Assembly (NCBI RefSeq): GCF_034044715.1
Contig: NZ_JAXCLW010000003.1
Location: 186,001 to 250,000 of the forward strand
DNA: 64,000 bases
Direction: 5' to 3'
DNA from: Dongia_B soli
GTDB taxonomy: Bacteria; Pseudomonadota; Alphaproteobacteria; Dongiales; Dongiaceae
Part shown: positions 26,864 to 35,041 of the stretch, one piece after another
Position numbering within the stretch: position 1 is the first letter of the stretch
Layout of the letters: each line of letters begins with the position of its first letter
The notes under the pieces: model-generated
Seen by the model: the letters and a program-made list of their open reading frames with translations, nothing else
What the model was told of the DNA's origin: nothing
Database searches by the model: none
Made by a program: the position numbers and the translations under genes

Positions 26864-28396
26864 CTATCGGCCCAGGATGATGTCATAGGTCTGTCCATTG
26901 GGGTAACGGCCCGTGCATTTCGTCTGGCCGCCCGAATCCTTGGCACAGGTCACGGTCGAGCCGGCGAAGCTCTGGCCGTTGGAACAGCTCAACTGACCTT
27001 GGTCCTGGACGGTCAGTTTGCCATTTGATGTGCTCGCAACCGAGGAACCGCTGCAAGTCACGCCATTCTGCATGCGGAGGGTCGTCGTGCCTTTGCCCGA
27101 TTTATCGAATTTATAATCCATCGTCACCGGTCCCTTGGAATTTTTCGCGACGAGACCGGTTTTCGAGCGCCAATCCCCTTCCATGAAACTGGGATCGCCT
27201 TTGGAAGATGCCTGATCCGGGATATCAAGCGGCTTGATCGGCGGCGCGTTATCGCCGGTCTGCGATTGCTCCCCTGGCTTCTGCTGGTCGCCGGGTTTTT
27301 GACCGGATTGTTGATCGGCCGGCTTTTGCTCATCCTGTTTCTGCTGATCGCCGGTTTGCTGATCCGGATTCTGCTGATCCTTCTGCTCCTGCTGATCCGG
27401 ATTCTGCTGATCGGGCGTCTGTTGATCCGGCTGCTGATTGTCTTCCGGCTTCTGTTCCTCGCCCGGCTGCTTCGGTGTCGGTGGGTTCGTTTCCGGTGTC
27501 GTGCCCTCGGGCGGCGTAGCTTCGGGGGGCGTCGCCTCACCGCCCGGCGGCGTGCCTTCGACGGCTCCATTGCCCGTCGCGCCGGGTACGGTTTCCATAC
27601 CTGTGCCGGGAACCACTTTGCCGTCCGGGCCTATCACGACGCCGTTCCCTGGCACGATCACTTTGCCATCGGGACCGATGACAGGGGCCTGCTCTTCCTT
27701 GGGCGCCTGCACGATCCCTTGCAGGAAGTCAGGCAGCATCGGCACGTAAGGCTGCACCGCCGAACAGCTCCGCAGGCCGAACAGCAGGAGTGCCAGCAGA
27801 AGCAGGAGCAGTAACAGCCAAAGCAGCCACCACCACCACGGACGACGGCGCTCGGCTTCAAGGGGCGCTTCCACCGGTGCGGCAGCGGGCGCCGATGCGC
27901 CAATGGCAGGTGCTGTCGCCAAACTCGACAGAACATGCTTGGTGGCATCGGCGCCGGCGCGAACAAAGCCCCAAAAGGTGACCAGCGGCTTGCCGTTGAT
28001 CAGATAAAGATGGCTTTCATCGGGAATGCGGGTGCAGAGCTCCAGCAAACGCCCGAAGACCTGCTGATCATTGCTGCGCGGCGATGCCTGGATCTGCCGC
28101 GCATGATTCTCGATCCCGGCGCAAAGCTCAGCCACGCGCTGGCGCATGAAATTGCGCTCCGAGTCCGAGGCGGCCTGCCAGGGCACGATGTCGCCATCCG
28201 CAGCGGCATACCAATCGATCGTCTCGCCCTTGCTGTCGAACTGCGGAATAGCGAGAAAATCCGCATATTCCTGGCCGAGCTGTCGGGCAACGGCAGTGCG
28301 GATCTGCGCCGCCGCAGCATAGACCGGGTAACCGACGCCGCCCAGGGCCGTATAGTCGCGCAGATTGCCGGAACGGATCAATTGTCCTGACAGCAT
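26864..28396 (-). CDS. srfA: SrfA family membrane protein with Gln-rich periplasmic linker
   Basis: About 510 residues. The N-terminal cytoplasmic domain has SrfA-type landmarks (YPVYAAAAQIRTAVAR, AIPQFDSKGETIDWYAAADG, VTFWGFVRAG). A Trp/Leu-rich membrane segment follows ERRRP (about 183-207), giving cytoplasmic N-terminus and periplasmic C-terminus. Residues about 310-382 are a DQQ-N/T-P repeat linker. The last 115 residues form a domain with four Cys (VTCSGSS, LSCSNG, VTCAKD, TKCTGR) that could make disulfides in the periplasm. AAGGAA precedes ATG 28396, favouring it over an upstream TTG. The upstream VWA gene stops 1 base before this start. Confidence 0.85.
   Translation of the reverse strand: MLSGQLIRSGNLRDYTALGGVGYPVYAAAAQIRTAVARQLGQEYADFLAIPQFDSKGETIDWYAAADGDIVPWQAASDSERNFMRQRVAELCAGIENHARQIQASPRSNDQQVFGRLLELCTRIPDESHLYLINGKPLVTFWGFVRAGADATKHVLSSLATAPAIGASAPAAAPVEAPLEAERRRPWWWWLLWLLLLLLLLALLLFGLRSCSAVQPYVPMLPDFLQGIVQAPKEEQAPVIGPDGKVIVPGNGVVIGPDGKVVPGTGMETVPGATGNGAVEGTPPGGEATPPEATPPEGTTPETNPPTPKQPGEEQKPEDNQQPDQQTPDQQNPDQQEQKDQQNPDQQTGDQQKQDEQKPADQQSGQKPGDQQKPGEQSQTGDNAPPIKPLDIPDQASSKGDPSFMEGDWRSKTGLVAKNSKGPVTMDYKFDKSGKGTTTLRMQNGVTCSGSSVASTSNGKLTVQDQGQLSCSNGQSFAGSTVTCAKDSGGQTKCTGRYPNGQTYDIILGR
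27250..27465 (-). repeat. Low-complexity tandem repeats coding the SrfA Gln/Asp/Pro linker
   Basis: Imperfect short tandem repeats in which CTGATCCGGATTCTG-type units (plus strand) recur several times. They code for units such as PDQQ, NPDQQ and GDQQK in the srfA product. The frame is kept throughout, so length changes in multiples of three would alter only the spacer between membrane and periplasmic domain. Confidence 0.8.
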
Positions 28397-28397
28397 G

Positions 28398-29999
28398 TCA
28401 CTTTCCTTCAATGCAGCTTGTTGGCAGCATCACCTGATTGGTCGCGTCCTTGATCGCCTTCTGAATCTCCAACGGCGTATTTGCCGGCAGAACGCGGCCG
28501 CCGCCATTGCGTGCGATGCAAGAGCCGAGGCCCTGCCCCGACACATCGACAACATTGATCGTTAAATTGGGATGCGTCGCCTTGGCCTCGGCGGCGACCT
28601 GACAGGGATCCTTTTGCCTACAGGTATCATCCCCATCGGTTACCACGACGATCACAGTCTCCTTGGTCGGGCTGATGATGCGCGCCGCGCGTTCGATCGA
28701 TCGTGCGAGGGGCGTCCCGCCGCTTGGCTGCAATTGATTGACCTTCTGCTTCAATTGCGACCGATTGAGGAAGTAATCGTTATCGACAGCACCGCAATCG
28801 GTAAATTTGACGAGCGCGGTGTCGATATCCGCCGGCAGGTGATCGGCGATGAAGGAGACGGAATCCTTCGCCGCGTCAAGACGGGTCTGTCCCCCAACGC
28901 GATCCTCCATGGAACCCGAGGCATCGACCACGAAGACGACTTCCGGTGCTTCCCACTTCTTTCGCTGCGGCACCAGCTTCTGGCACTGCGCCTTGCTGGG
29001 TTCGGCCGGTACGGGCGGTTGAACTGCGGCCTGCTGCTTGGGCGGCTCTTCCTTCGGCGACTCTTTCTTGGGCGGCTTTTCAGTCTTCTTTTCCGGCTTG
29101 GCTGGCTTGGCCTCGGGCTTGGGTTCCGGCTTCACCTCGGCTTTCGGCGGTTCCGGTTTCGGTTCTTCGACCTTTGGCGTTTCCGGCGGCGTGATCTGCG
29201 GCTCAGGCTGGGGCGCCGGCTGTTCGGCCGGACATTGCTTCAGCTTGTCGTCGAACTGTTGCTGCAAAGCCGCCAACCGCTTGTGCAGATCGTCGGCCCG
29301 GTCGCGTTCCTGCTCCAGCTCCTTGACGAGATTGGGATCGATCTGTGGCGCTTGCGGCTCAGCTACCGGTGCCGGCGGCGGTTCGACCGCTTCACGACGC
29401 CAGCAATAGCCCAAGGTTAACAAAGCCGCGAGCAGCAGCAATGCCAGCAAGCCAAGCAGAAGCCAGCGGCGCCACGGGCTGCGCGCCGCGACCGTTTCCG
29501 CAGCGGCAGCCGTGCCCGCCGTCGCCATTGCCGCGGTGGCCGGAGGGGGCGCCGGCGGAACAGCTGCCTGCGCGCTGCGATGGCCCCACATGACCAGGAC
29601 CGGCTCGCGCCCAACGGCATAGACTTGATCGGGGCCGGGATAATTGATCGCAGCCTGCAGAAACTGCTTCATGTCGGCCGGTGTTTCATTCGCTTCCGCC
29701 AGTGCCTTGATCTGGCCGAGGCGGATCGCCAAACGCTCCTCGATCGCCAAGCGGTCATGGCCGTTCAAGGTCGAGAGCGGAACTGCCGTGCCTGGATGAC
29801 TCGTATACCAATCGATCTCGCTGCCATCCGCCGAAGACTGCGGCTGGGCGAGAAATCCATCCAGCCCCGGAGGCCCGCTCTGCCGCAGGAAAGCCGCGAT
29901 AGCCGCCGCATTCGCGAAAGCCGGCTGACCATTGACCGCCACCGGCTGCGCCTGATCGGCACGCAGCCGCGCCAATCTCACGCGCCGCATGGTGTCCAC
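28398..29999 (-). CDS. Membrane-anchored VWA protein with SrfA-like N-terminal domain
   Basis: A 533-residue protein. The first 150 residues parallel the SrfA N-domain (QPAFANAAAIAAFLRQSG, FLAQPQSSADGSEIDWYTSH, VLVMWGHRS). A membrane helix follows RRW (LLLGLLALLLLAALLTLGYC, about 177-196), then a short coiled coil (LEQERDRADDLHKRLAAL), a Pro/Glu/Lys-rich spacer (about 265-335) and a C-terminal VWA domain with canonical MIDAS (FVVDASGSMED, DxSxS; later VVTDGDD). The VWA should be periplasmic. It lies directly upstream of srfA, whose start is 1 base past its stop, so it is a paralogous partner made in step with SrfA. Confidence 0.87.
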   Translation of the reverse strand: MDTMRRVRLARLRADQAQPVAVNGQPAFANAAAIAAFLRQSGPPGLDGFLAQPQSSADGSEIDWYTSHPGTAVPLSTLNGHDRLAIEERLAIRLGQIKALAEANETPADMKQFLQAAINYPGPDQVYAVGREPVLVMWGHRSAQAAVPPAPPPATAAMATAGTAAAAETVAARSPWRRWLLLGLLALLLLAALLTLGYCWRREAVEPPPAPVAEPQAPQIDPNLVKELEQERDRADDLHKRLAALQQQFDDKLKQCPAEQPAPQPEPQITPPETPKVEEPKPEPPKAEVKPEPKPEAKPAKPEKKTEKPPKKESPKEEPPKQQAAVQPPVPAEPSKAQCQKLVPQRKKWEAPEVVFVVDASGSMEDRVGGQTRLDAAKDSVSFIADHLPADIDTALVKFTDCGAVDNDYFLNRSQLKQKVNQLQPSGGTPLARSIERAARIISPTKETVIVVVTDGDDTCRQKDPCQVAAEAKATHPNLTINVVDVSGQGLGSCIARNGGGRVLPANTPLEIQKAIKDATNQVMLPTSCIEGK

Positions 30000-30094
30000 C
30001 TCAGCGGTGACGAAAGGATGCTCACTCGACTGGGCATGTGGCCAACAGTCCGATCAGTGCATTGATATTGGCGATGCATAGATGGAAAATCCGA

Positions 30095-31213
30095 TTAACC
30101 AGCATCGGCGCCACATTTGGGCCCTACCGGCAGAACGGCGTGATGCGCGGTGAGAAAGTGGCCGATTACATCTGCCGAAATCGCAAAGCGCGCGGTGCCG
30201 CCGTCGCCCTGTCGAAGAAAAGTGTTGATCCCGACGATCTGGCCGCAGCTATTGACCAACGGTCCGCCGCTGCTGCCCGGTGCGATATCTGCCGTATGAA
30301 CGACGACTGGCACAGCCGACTTGCTGTTCTGCACGGTATTGATGATGCCGCTGCTCAGCACCAAATCCGGCGCATCGCCCACACCGCCTTCCAGCAGCTT
30401 GCGGAAATTTTGATCGTTGGAGATCACGGTCCCTGGATAGCCTGCAGCAATCACCCGGTCCAGCGGCTGTGGCTCGGCCGCCAATTGCGGCGCCACCGCC
30501 GGCAAGGTGCCGTCGACGGATACCAAGGCGAAATCCTCCTGATTGAAATTCGAGGTCTCGGTTGTAGCCACCACTCTGCCCTGCAAGGCGAAGCCAGCGG
30601 ATTTGTTCATTACCACGACCTGTCCCTTGGACTGCTCGACGACATGGCGGTTGGTCAGCACCAGATTGGGCGCGACGACGATCCCGGAACCGAAGGCATT
30701 CGGCGTTATAACAAAGACCGTCATCGAATTTAATAGCTTGAGCAGCCTCGTCTGATCGAGCGGGTTGGAGGCGGGGCCGATTGCCGCCGTATCGGACGGC
30801 GTCCGCAGCGATTGTTGAACCATGCCGGCGGTATCGGTATCGGTCACTTCCGCCGCCATCGGTGTCATCTGGGCATCCGCCGGCGGCGTCAGGCTGGCCT
30901 GCTGGAACAGCGCTTCGATCTTCGATTTGGTCGCCGGATCGCAGACATTGAGATCGATCAGAAGCTGCAGTTCCTTGAGCTTGGCCGCGAGATCGTCATT
31001 GTCCTTGCGGATCTTCGCCAGCTTGTCGCGCAGTTCGATATTCGGATCGACCGGCGTCGGCATGTTCGGCGCAGGCGCAACACCCCCTGGCGCCGATGGG
31101 GCCGGGTTTTCCTGTGCTGGCGGCGTTGCATCACCGGCCGTCTGCGCGATGGCAAAACCGGCGCCGCAGCCCAAACCGGCTATCATGCAGATGATCCCCC
31201 AGCTGCTCCTCAT
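30095..31213 (-). CDS. Secreted trypsin-like serine protease
   Basis: About 372 residues. It has a signal peptide (MRSSWGIICMIAGLGCGAGF...AIAQ), a Pro-rich segment, a short helical region (LAKIRKDNDDLAAKLKELQL) and then a chymotrypsin-fold protease. The triad is visible: His in LVLTNRHVVEQ (near 188), Asp in NQEDFALVSVDGT (near 226) and Ser in IAPGSSGGPLVNS (near 313). No PDZ domain follows, unlike DegP. The frame extends upstream, but ATG 31213 gives the best signal. It is the first gene of the minus-strand srf-tag cluster, 95 bases before the VWA gene. It could mature or cleave periplasmic parts of the system (inference). Confidence 0.86.
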   Translation of the reverse strand: MRSSWGIICMIAGLGCGAGFAIAQTAGDATPPAQENPAPSAPGGVAPAPNMPTPVDPNIELRDKLAKIRKDNDDLAAKLKELQLLIDLNVCDPATKSKIEALFQQASLTPPADAQMTPMAAEVTDTDTAGMVQQSLRTPSDTAAIGPASNPLDQTRLLKLLNSMTVFVITPNAFGSGIVVAPNLVLTNRHVVEQSKGQVVVMNKSAGFALQGRVVATTETSNFNQEDFALVSVDGTLPAVAPQLAAEPQPLDRVIAAGYPGTVISNDQNFRKLLEGGVGDAPDLVLSSGIINTVQNSKSAVPVVVHTADIAPGSSGGPLVNSCGQIVGINTFLRQGDGGTARFAISADVIGHFLTAHHAVLPVGPKCGADAG

Positions 31214-31591
31214 ATGCGCGAATTGCCCTCTAATAAGTCCTGTTAGCTGAGGTTTTACCATCTTAGTTCGCTGTGAGACCTCGTAGGAAGAGGCATCTTC
31301 CTCTGAGACGCAAATTTAACAGAAAAGTCCAGGGAAATCTGTATTCTCACGGGAATATGATGCCGCATACCCCGGCCGTCGCTCGCAAGCCGGAAATTCG
31401 TATTTGTTCAGCATATTGCCTCTCGAATTCCGACTCGAGACCGAAGCGCTCAAGGTGGCGACCGCTTAACATGTTCTTTCAAGACTACAGGTAATTGTCA
31501 CCGCTGACGCTAGACTTCCCGTAGTAATTGCGCGCGATCATGGCCATGCTTTGGCTGGCCGGTCCAGGGATGTAGCGGCCATTGCAGTTTC
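31214..31591. other. Intergenic region upstream of the srf-tag cluster
   Basis: This 378-base region, relatively AT-rich for the window, has no convincing gene. It should hold the promoter of the protease gene (minus strand). A 7-bp inverted repeat AGGAAGA-GGCA-TCTTCCT at 31285-31302, about 70 bases before the protease start, is the only structure I notice and could be an operator. No clear -35/-10 pair is recognised. Confidence 0.5.
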
Positions 31592-32033
31592 GTGAGTGAA
31601 ATCGCCATGACCATCCGCCCCGTCGTCGAACAAAATGGCAATCGCTTTACAGTGGATTGCGCGGCGACTCTAGGCTCGGCCCAGATCGACCAAGTAAAAG
31701 CACGACAAGCCCTTCTCAATTTGCTTGGCAATGCGGCAAAGTTCACCAAGGACGGCGATGTGGCGCTCTCGGTGCAACGTGTCAGATCACCATGGCAATC
31801 GTATCCAATTCATCGTGCGCGATACGGGCATCGGCATAGCACCGAAAGATTTGCCGCATCTTTTCGAGAATTTCTATCAGGCCAATCCCGGTATTACCCG
31901 CGAGTTCGGTGGTACCGGCCTTGGTCTTGCGCTCAGCCAAAAGCTCTGTCACGCCATGGGCGGTGACATTTATGTGGAAAGCAAGCTTGGCATCCGATCG
32001 ACCTTCATCATCGATCTGCCTGCCAAGCCCTGA
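31592..32033 (+). pseudogene. Histidine kinase ATPase-domain remnant (frameshifted, truncated)
   Basis: Two reading frames together encode the HATPase_c domain of a sensor kinase. The first carries the N-box (ALLNLLGNAAKFTKDGDVAL). After a one-base shift near 31780-31800 the other frame gives DTGIGIAPKDLPHLFENFYQ, GGTGLGLALSQKLCHAMGGD and a final IIDLPAKP with stop. No H-box, HAMP or membrane segment is found upstream, so the 5' part is missing. It is a decayed gene, unless a sequencing error caused the shift; even then the N-terminal half would be absent. Confidence 0.85.
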
Positions 32034-32058
32034 AGACTTCCGTGACGGCCAGCGTCGA

Positions 32059-32925
32059 TCAGGGTTTAAAATAGGGAATCTTGGTGGGGTCCGCGCCCCA
32101 GGCTTCGGCTAGATACCGCGTCGCCAATTTCTGCAAAGTCCCATCATCGATCAGCGACTGGATAATTTTGTTCAGAACATCTTTGTTGGGCGATCCCTTG
32201 GGATAGAGCGCGCCATACTTTTCGCCGGTGGAGTATTGGCCAGCCACTTCCAGAGTCCCATCTGAATGTGCTGCCTGCCCCAGGACGATGGCAGTATCGG
32301 TCAATGCAACATCAACCTGGCCGGCCATCAAGGCGGTGAACATGCTGGGCGTATCGGGGAAAACCTTGAGATGTGCTGGCTTTATCCGGTTGATGACAAA
32401 ATCGGCACCGGTCGTTGCCTGTTGCACACCGAAGCGCATGTCCTTGATCGACGTCTCGTTGACTTTCGTTCCCTGTCGCACCAAGACGCCGATATCGGAA
32501 TCGAAATAGGGGATGGAAAACTCCACCACTTTCTTGCGAGGTTCGGTTATCGAGATTTGCGACAGCGCGAGATCGAAATTCTTGGTCTGGCCCGCAACCA
32601 GGGCATCCCATGAGACATTCACCACAGTGAGATTTTCGAGTCCCGCGCGCCAGGCAATATTCGCCGCCATGCAGTACTCATAGCCGTCCTTGATGCTGTC
32701 CACCGTTTCGCCGTTCCACCATCCGGGACCTGGCAGATTGACTTCCACGGTCAATTGGCCGGACCTGGCCGGCGAGAAAGGCATCGTTCCTTTACCACCC
32801 GTCAACTCGCAATTGCCGATCTTCGCCGGATCTGCCTCGGCAAGTCCGGCGCAAGAGAGCGTCAGCACAGCCGCCAGTACTGCCAGCCGGCGATAGCCCG
32901 GCCGGCTCGGATAATGCCGTCCCAT
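32059..32925 (-). CDS. Family-3 extracellular solute-binding protein
   Basis: About 288 residues with a signal peptide (YRRLAVLAAVLTLSCAGLAEA). The mature domain shows the periplasmic amino-acid-binding layout: WWNGETVDSIKDGYEYCMAANIAW, LALSQISITEPRKKVVEFSI and VQQATTGADFVINRIKP. The ATG at 32925 has GGGAGG upstream; a much longer open frame lies before it but lacks a signal or ribosome-binding site. No permease or ATPase gene is adjacent, so it is an orphan binding protein feeding a transporter elsewhere or acting in sensing. It is convergent with the kinase remnant, 25 bases away. Confidence 0.85.
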   Translation of the reverse strand: MGRHYPSRPGYRRLAVLAAVLTLSCAGLAEADPAKIGNCELTGGKGTMPFSPARSGQLTVEVNLPGPGWWNGETVDSIKDGYEYCMAANIAWRAGLENLTVVNVSWDALVAGQTKNFDLALSQISITEPRKKVVEFSIPYFDSDIGVLVRQGTKVNETSIKDMRFGVQQATTGADFVINRIKPAHLKVFPDTPSMFTALMAGQVDVALTDTAIVLGQAAHSDGTLEVAGQYSTGEKYGALYPKGSPNKDVLNKIIQSLIDDGTLQKLATRYLAEAWGADPTKIPYFKP

Positions 32926-33112
32926 GGCGCCTAGTCCTCCCATTTGAAAATGCTGCGACGATCTTCTAAACACAACGTGTTTCCAGCGCCTTACAACCGT
33001 CAATAGAATGTCTAGCATATTACCAATGCTACCGATATTTGAATTCCAAGACGGCGATAAGGCAAGTGCAAAGTCTTTCCTATGGGGCGACTGACATCGG
33101 AATGTCATGCCG

Positions 33113-33147
33113 GATATAAAAGCGGCGGCATCAAAGATGCCGCCGCT
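33113..33147 (-). terminator. Rho-independent terminator of galU
   Basis: A perfect 12-bp inverted repeat AGCGGCGGCATC / GATGCCGCCGCT with a 3-base loop, followed on the minus strand by TTTTATA. It lies 33 bases past the galU stop. Confidence 0.9.
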
Positions 33148-33180
33148 GGTCCGTGCTCGAAAGCCGATCGGTCTATCGGC

Positions 33181-34065
33181 TCACTTCTCGATTTGTTTGG
33201 CATATTCCATGATCGTCCGCCGCACGGCTGGCCCGATCTTCGAATGTTTGAGGGCAAAAGCGATATTCGCTTCGATGAAGCCGGCCTTATCGCCACAATC
33301 GAACCGCCGTCCCTCAAAGCGATAACCGTGGAAACGGCTGCGGCCCGTCATTTGCGCCAGGGCGTCGGTCAACTGGATTTCGCCGCCGGCACCGGGCTGC
33401 TGCTTTTCCAGATGGGCAAAGGTATCCGGTTGCAGGATATAGCGGCCGATAATGGAAAGGGTGGAGGGAGCTTCCTCCGGCTTCGGCTTCTCGACCAAGC
33501 CTTCAACCTCGACGACCCGGCCCTGCTCCTTGCCGATCTGTAACACGCCGTACCGATTGGTTTGCTCGCGCGGCACATCCATGACAGCAACGACATTGCC
33601 GCCGACTTCATTATAGACCTCGACCATCTGACGCAGGCAGGGAACGTCGGACTGCACGAGGTCGTCGGCCAGCAAGACGGCGAAAGGTTCATTACCGACA
33701 AGATTACGGGCGCACCAGACGGCGTGACCGAGGCCATTGGCTTCCTGTTGCCGGATATATGCGACCTGGCCCGGCAGTGGCAGGAGGCCGGTGATCAGTT
33801 CCAGCTCGGCCTTTTTGCCGCGCACTTCCAGGGTGTGCTGCAACTCGTATGAATAATCGAAATGGTCTTCGATCGCCGATTTGCCACGCCCGGTCACGAA
33901 GATGAATTCCTCGATCCCAGCCGCCTTGGCTTCTTCGACAGCATATTGAATCAGGGGCTTGTCGACGACCGACAGCATCTCCTTCGGCATGGCTTTGGTT
34001 GCCGGCAAGAAACGTGTGCCGAGACCGCCCACAGGGAAAATTGCTTTACGCAAAGGTTTGCGCAT
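33181..34065 (-). CDS. galU: UTP-glucose-1-phosphate uridylyltransferase
   Basis: A 294-residue GalU that makes UDP-glucose from glucose-1-phosphate and UTP for polysaccharide and envelope synthesis. The nucleotide-binding motif FPVGGLGTRFLPATKAMPKE starts near residue 11, followed by KPLIQYAVEEAKAAGI, FVTGRGKSAIEDHFD and LLADDLVQ; the C-terminal RRFDCGDKAGFIEANIAFAL is typical of GalU. Length is standard. It forms its own unit with a strong terminator and a 106-base gap from mipZ. Confidence 0.96.
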   Translation of the reverse strand: MRKPLRKAIFPVGGLGTRFLPATKAMPKEMLSVVDKPLIQYAVEEAKAAGIEEFIFVTGRGKSAIEDHFDYSYELQHTLEVRGKKAELELITGLLPLPGQVAYIRQQEANGLGHAVWCARNLVGNEPFAVLLADDLVQSDVPCLRQMVEVYNEVGGNVVAVMDVPREQTNRYGVLQIGKEQGRVVEVEGLVEKPKPEEAPSTLSIIGRYILQPDTFAHLEKQQPGAGGEIQLTDALAQMTGRSRFHGYRFEGRRFDCGDKAGFIEANIAFALKHSKIGPAVRRTIMEYAKQIEK

Positions 34066-34171
34066 ATTCAGTGCCTCATGAATATTCGAAATGACGGCTG
34101 TGCTCTTGTGCCATGCCGATTCGAGGTCATCAAGCCCGGGGCCGGGACGGCACGGAAAAGTTACCTAGCTG

Positions 34172-35041
34172 TCACGCTGCCGGTTCGGCGGCGGCAACAT
34201 GCGCCTCGGCTTCATTCATCCGAGTGGTCGCCGGTTTCAAGCCGATAGCATCGATCAGGTCTCTGACCTCCTGGCGCGCCGCGACATGGGACATGCGCCA
34301 GGCGACGCCGGAATCCTTCCGGCTGAGGTCCAGCAAGGTCAGCCCGCGCGGGAAGAGTTCGCGAAAGATGACCCGTTCTGTAAAGCCCGGCGCAAGGCGG
34401 AAACCGACACGCTTTGCCAGCAGCTCCAGCAATTGCCCGATATCGCGCTTGTTCTTGGCATCGAGACTGCTCAAGCGGTTGCGGATGACAATCCAGTCGA
34501 TGGGCTTGCCGCCATAAATTGCCCGCGTCTTACGCTGCTCCCAGACCATTTCGGCATAAACGCTGGGTTTCAGAATCTTCGCGCCGTCGGTATCGATGCG
34601 ACCCAGCAGATCGAGATCGAGAAAGCTGTCATTGACCGGCGTGATCAAGGTATCGGCCAGGGTGTGACCGAGGCGCGACAGGCTGGTATCGGCGCCTGGT
34701 GTATCGATGACGATATAGTCGCAAGCATCCAGCTCCTGCAGCGCTTGCGCCATTTTCGTTTCGTCTTCGCGCTGCGCCACAGCGGCACTATCGGCCTGCG
34801 AGCGCAGGATCGGCACATGTTGCGGCAAAGGCAGCGGCACCAGCATTTCCGCGGCCGTCTTGCGCCGGTTCTCGAAATAACGCGTGAGCGATCCCTGGCG
34901 TGCATCGAGATCGATCGATCCGACGCGATGGCCGTCATGCAGCAGGGAAACGACAAGATGCATGGCGGTGGTCGACTTGCCTGAACCGCCTTTTTCATTG
35001 CCCAGTACGATCACATGCGGGCGTCGATCGGTCTTGCTCAT
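34172..35041 (-). CDS. mipZ: Division plane positioning ATPase MipZ
   Basis: A 289-residue ParA/MinD-type ATPase. The deviant Walker A GNEKGGSGKSTTAMHL, SIDLDARQGSLTRYFENR and DYIVIDTPGADTSLS are close to MipZ. MipZ forms gradients from ParB-bound poles and blocks FtsZ assembly there in Alphaproteobacteria. The start ATG overlaps the stop of the molybdopterin gene (ATGA), so it is translationally coupled to an unrelated oxidoreductase. An upstream in-frame start exists within that gene; ATG 35041 matches the family N-terminus. Confidence 0.93.
   Translation of the reverse strand: MSKTDRRPHVIVLGNEKGGSGKSTTAMHLVVSLLHDGHRVGSIDLDARQGSLTRYFENRRKTAAEMLVPLPLPQHVPILRSQADSAAVAQREDETKMAQALQELDACDYIVIDTPGADTSLSRLGHTLADTLITPVNDSFLDLDLLGRIDTDGAKILKPSVYAEMVWEQRKTRAIYGGKPIDWIVIRNRLSSLDAKNKRDIGQLLELLAKRVGFRLAPGFTERVIFRELFPRGLTLLDLSRKDSGVAWRMSHVAARQEVRDLIDAIGLKPATTRMNEAEAHVAAAEPAA

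Noticed and set aside
27266..27814. A Leu/Ile-rich plus-strand frame that looks like a membrane protein
   Set aside because: It is the reverse reading of the Gln/Asp/Pro repeat and Pro-rich region of srfA; CTG and ATC triplets in the reverse give false hydrophobicity.
12923..31213. A complete type VI secretion system
   Set aside because: None of the tss core genes (sheath, Hcp, VgrG, ClpV, IcmF, baseplate) or a PpkA kinase domain occurs in the window; only the regulatory module is matched.
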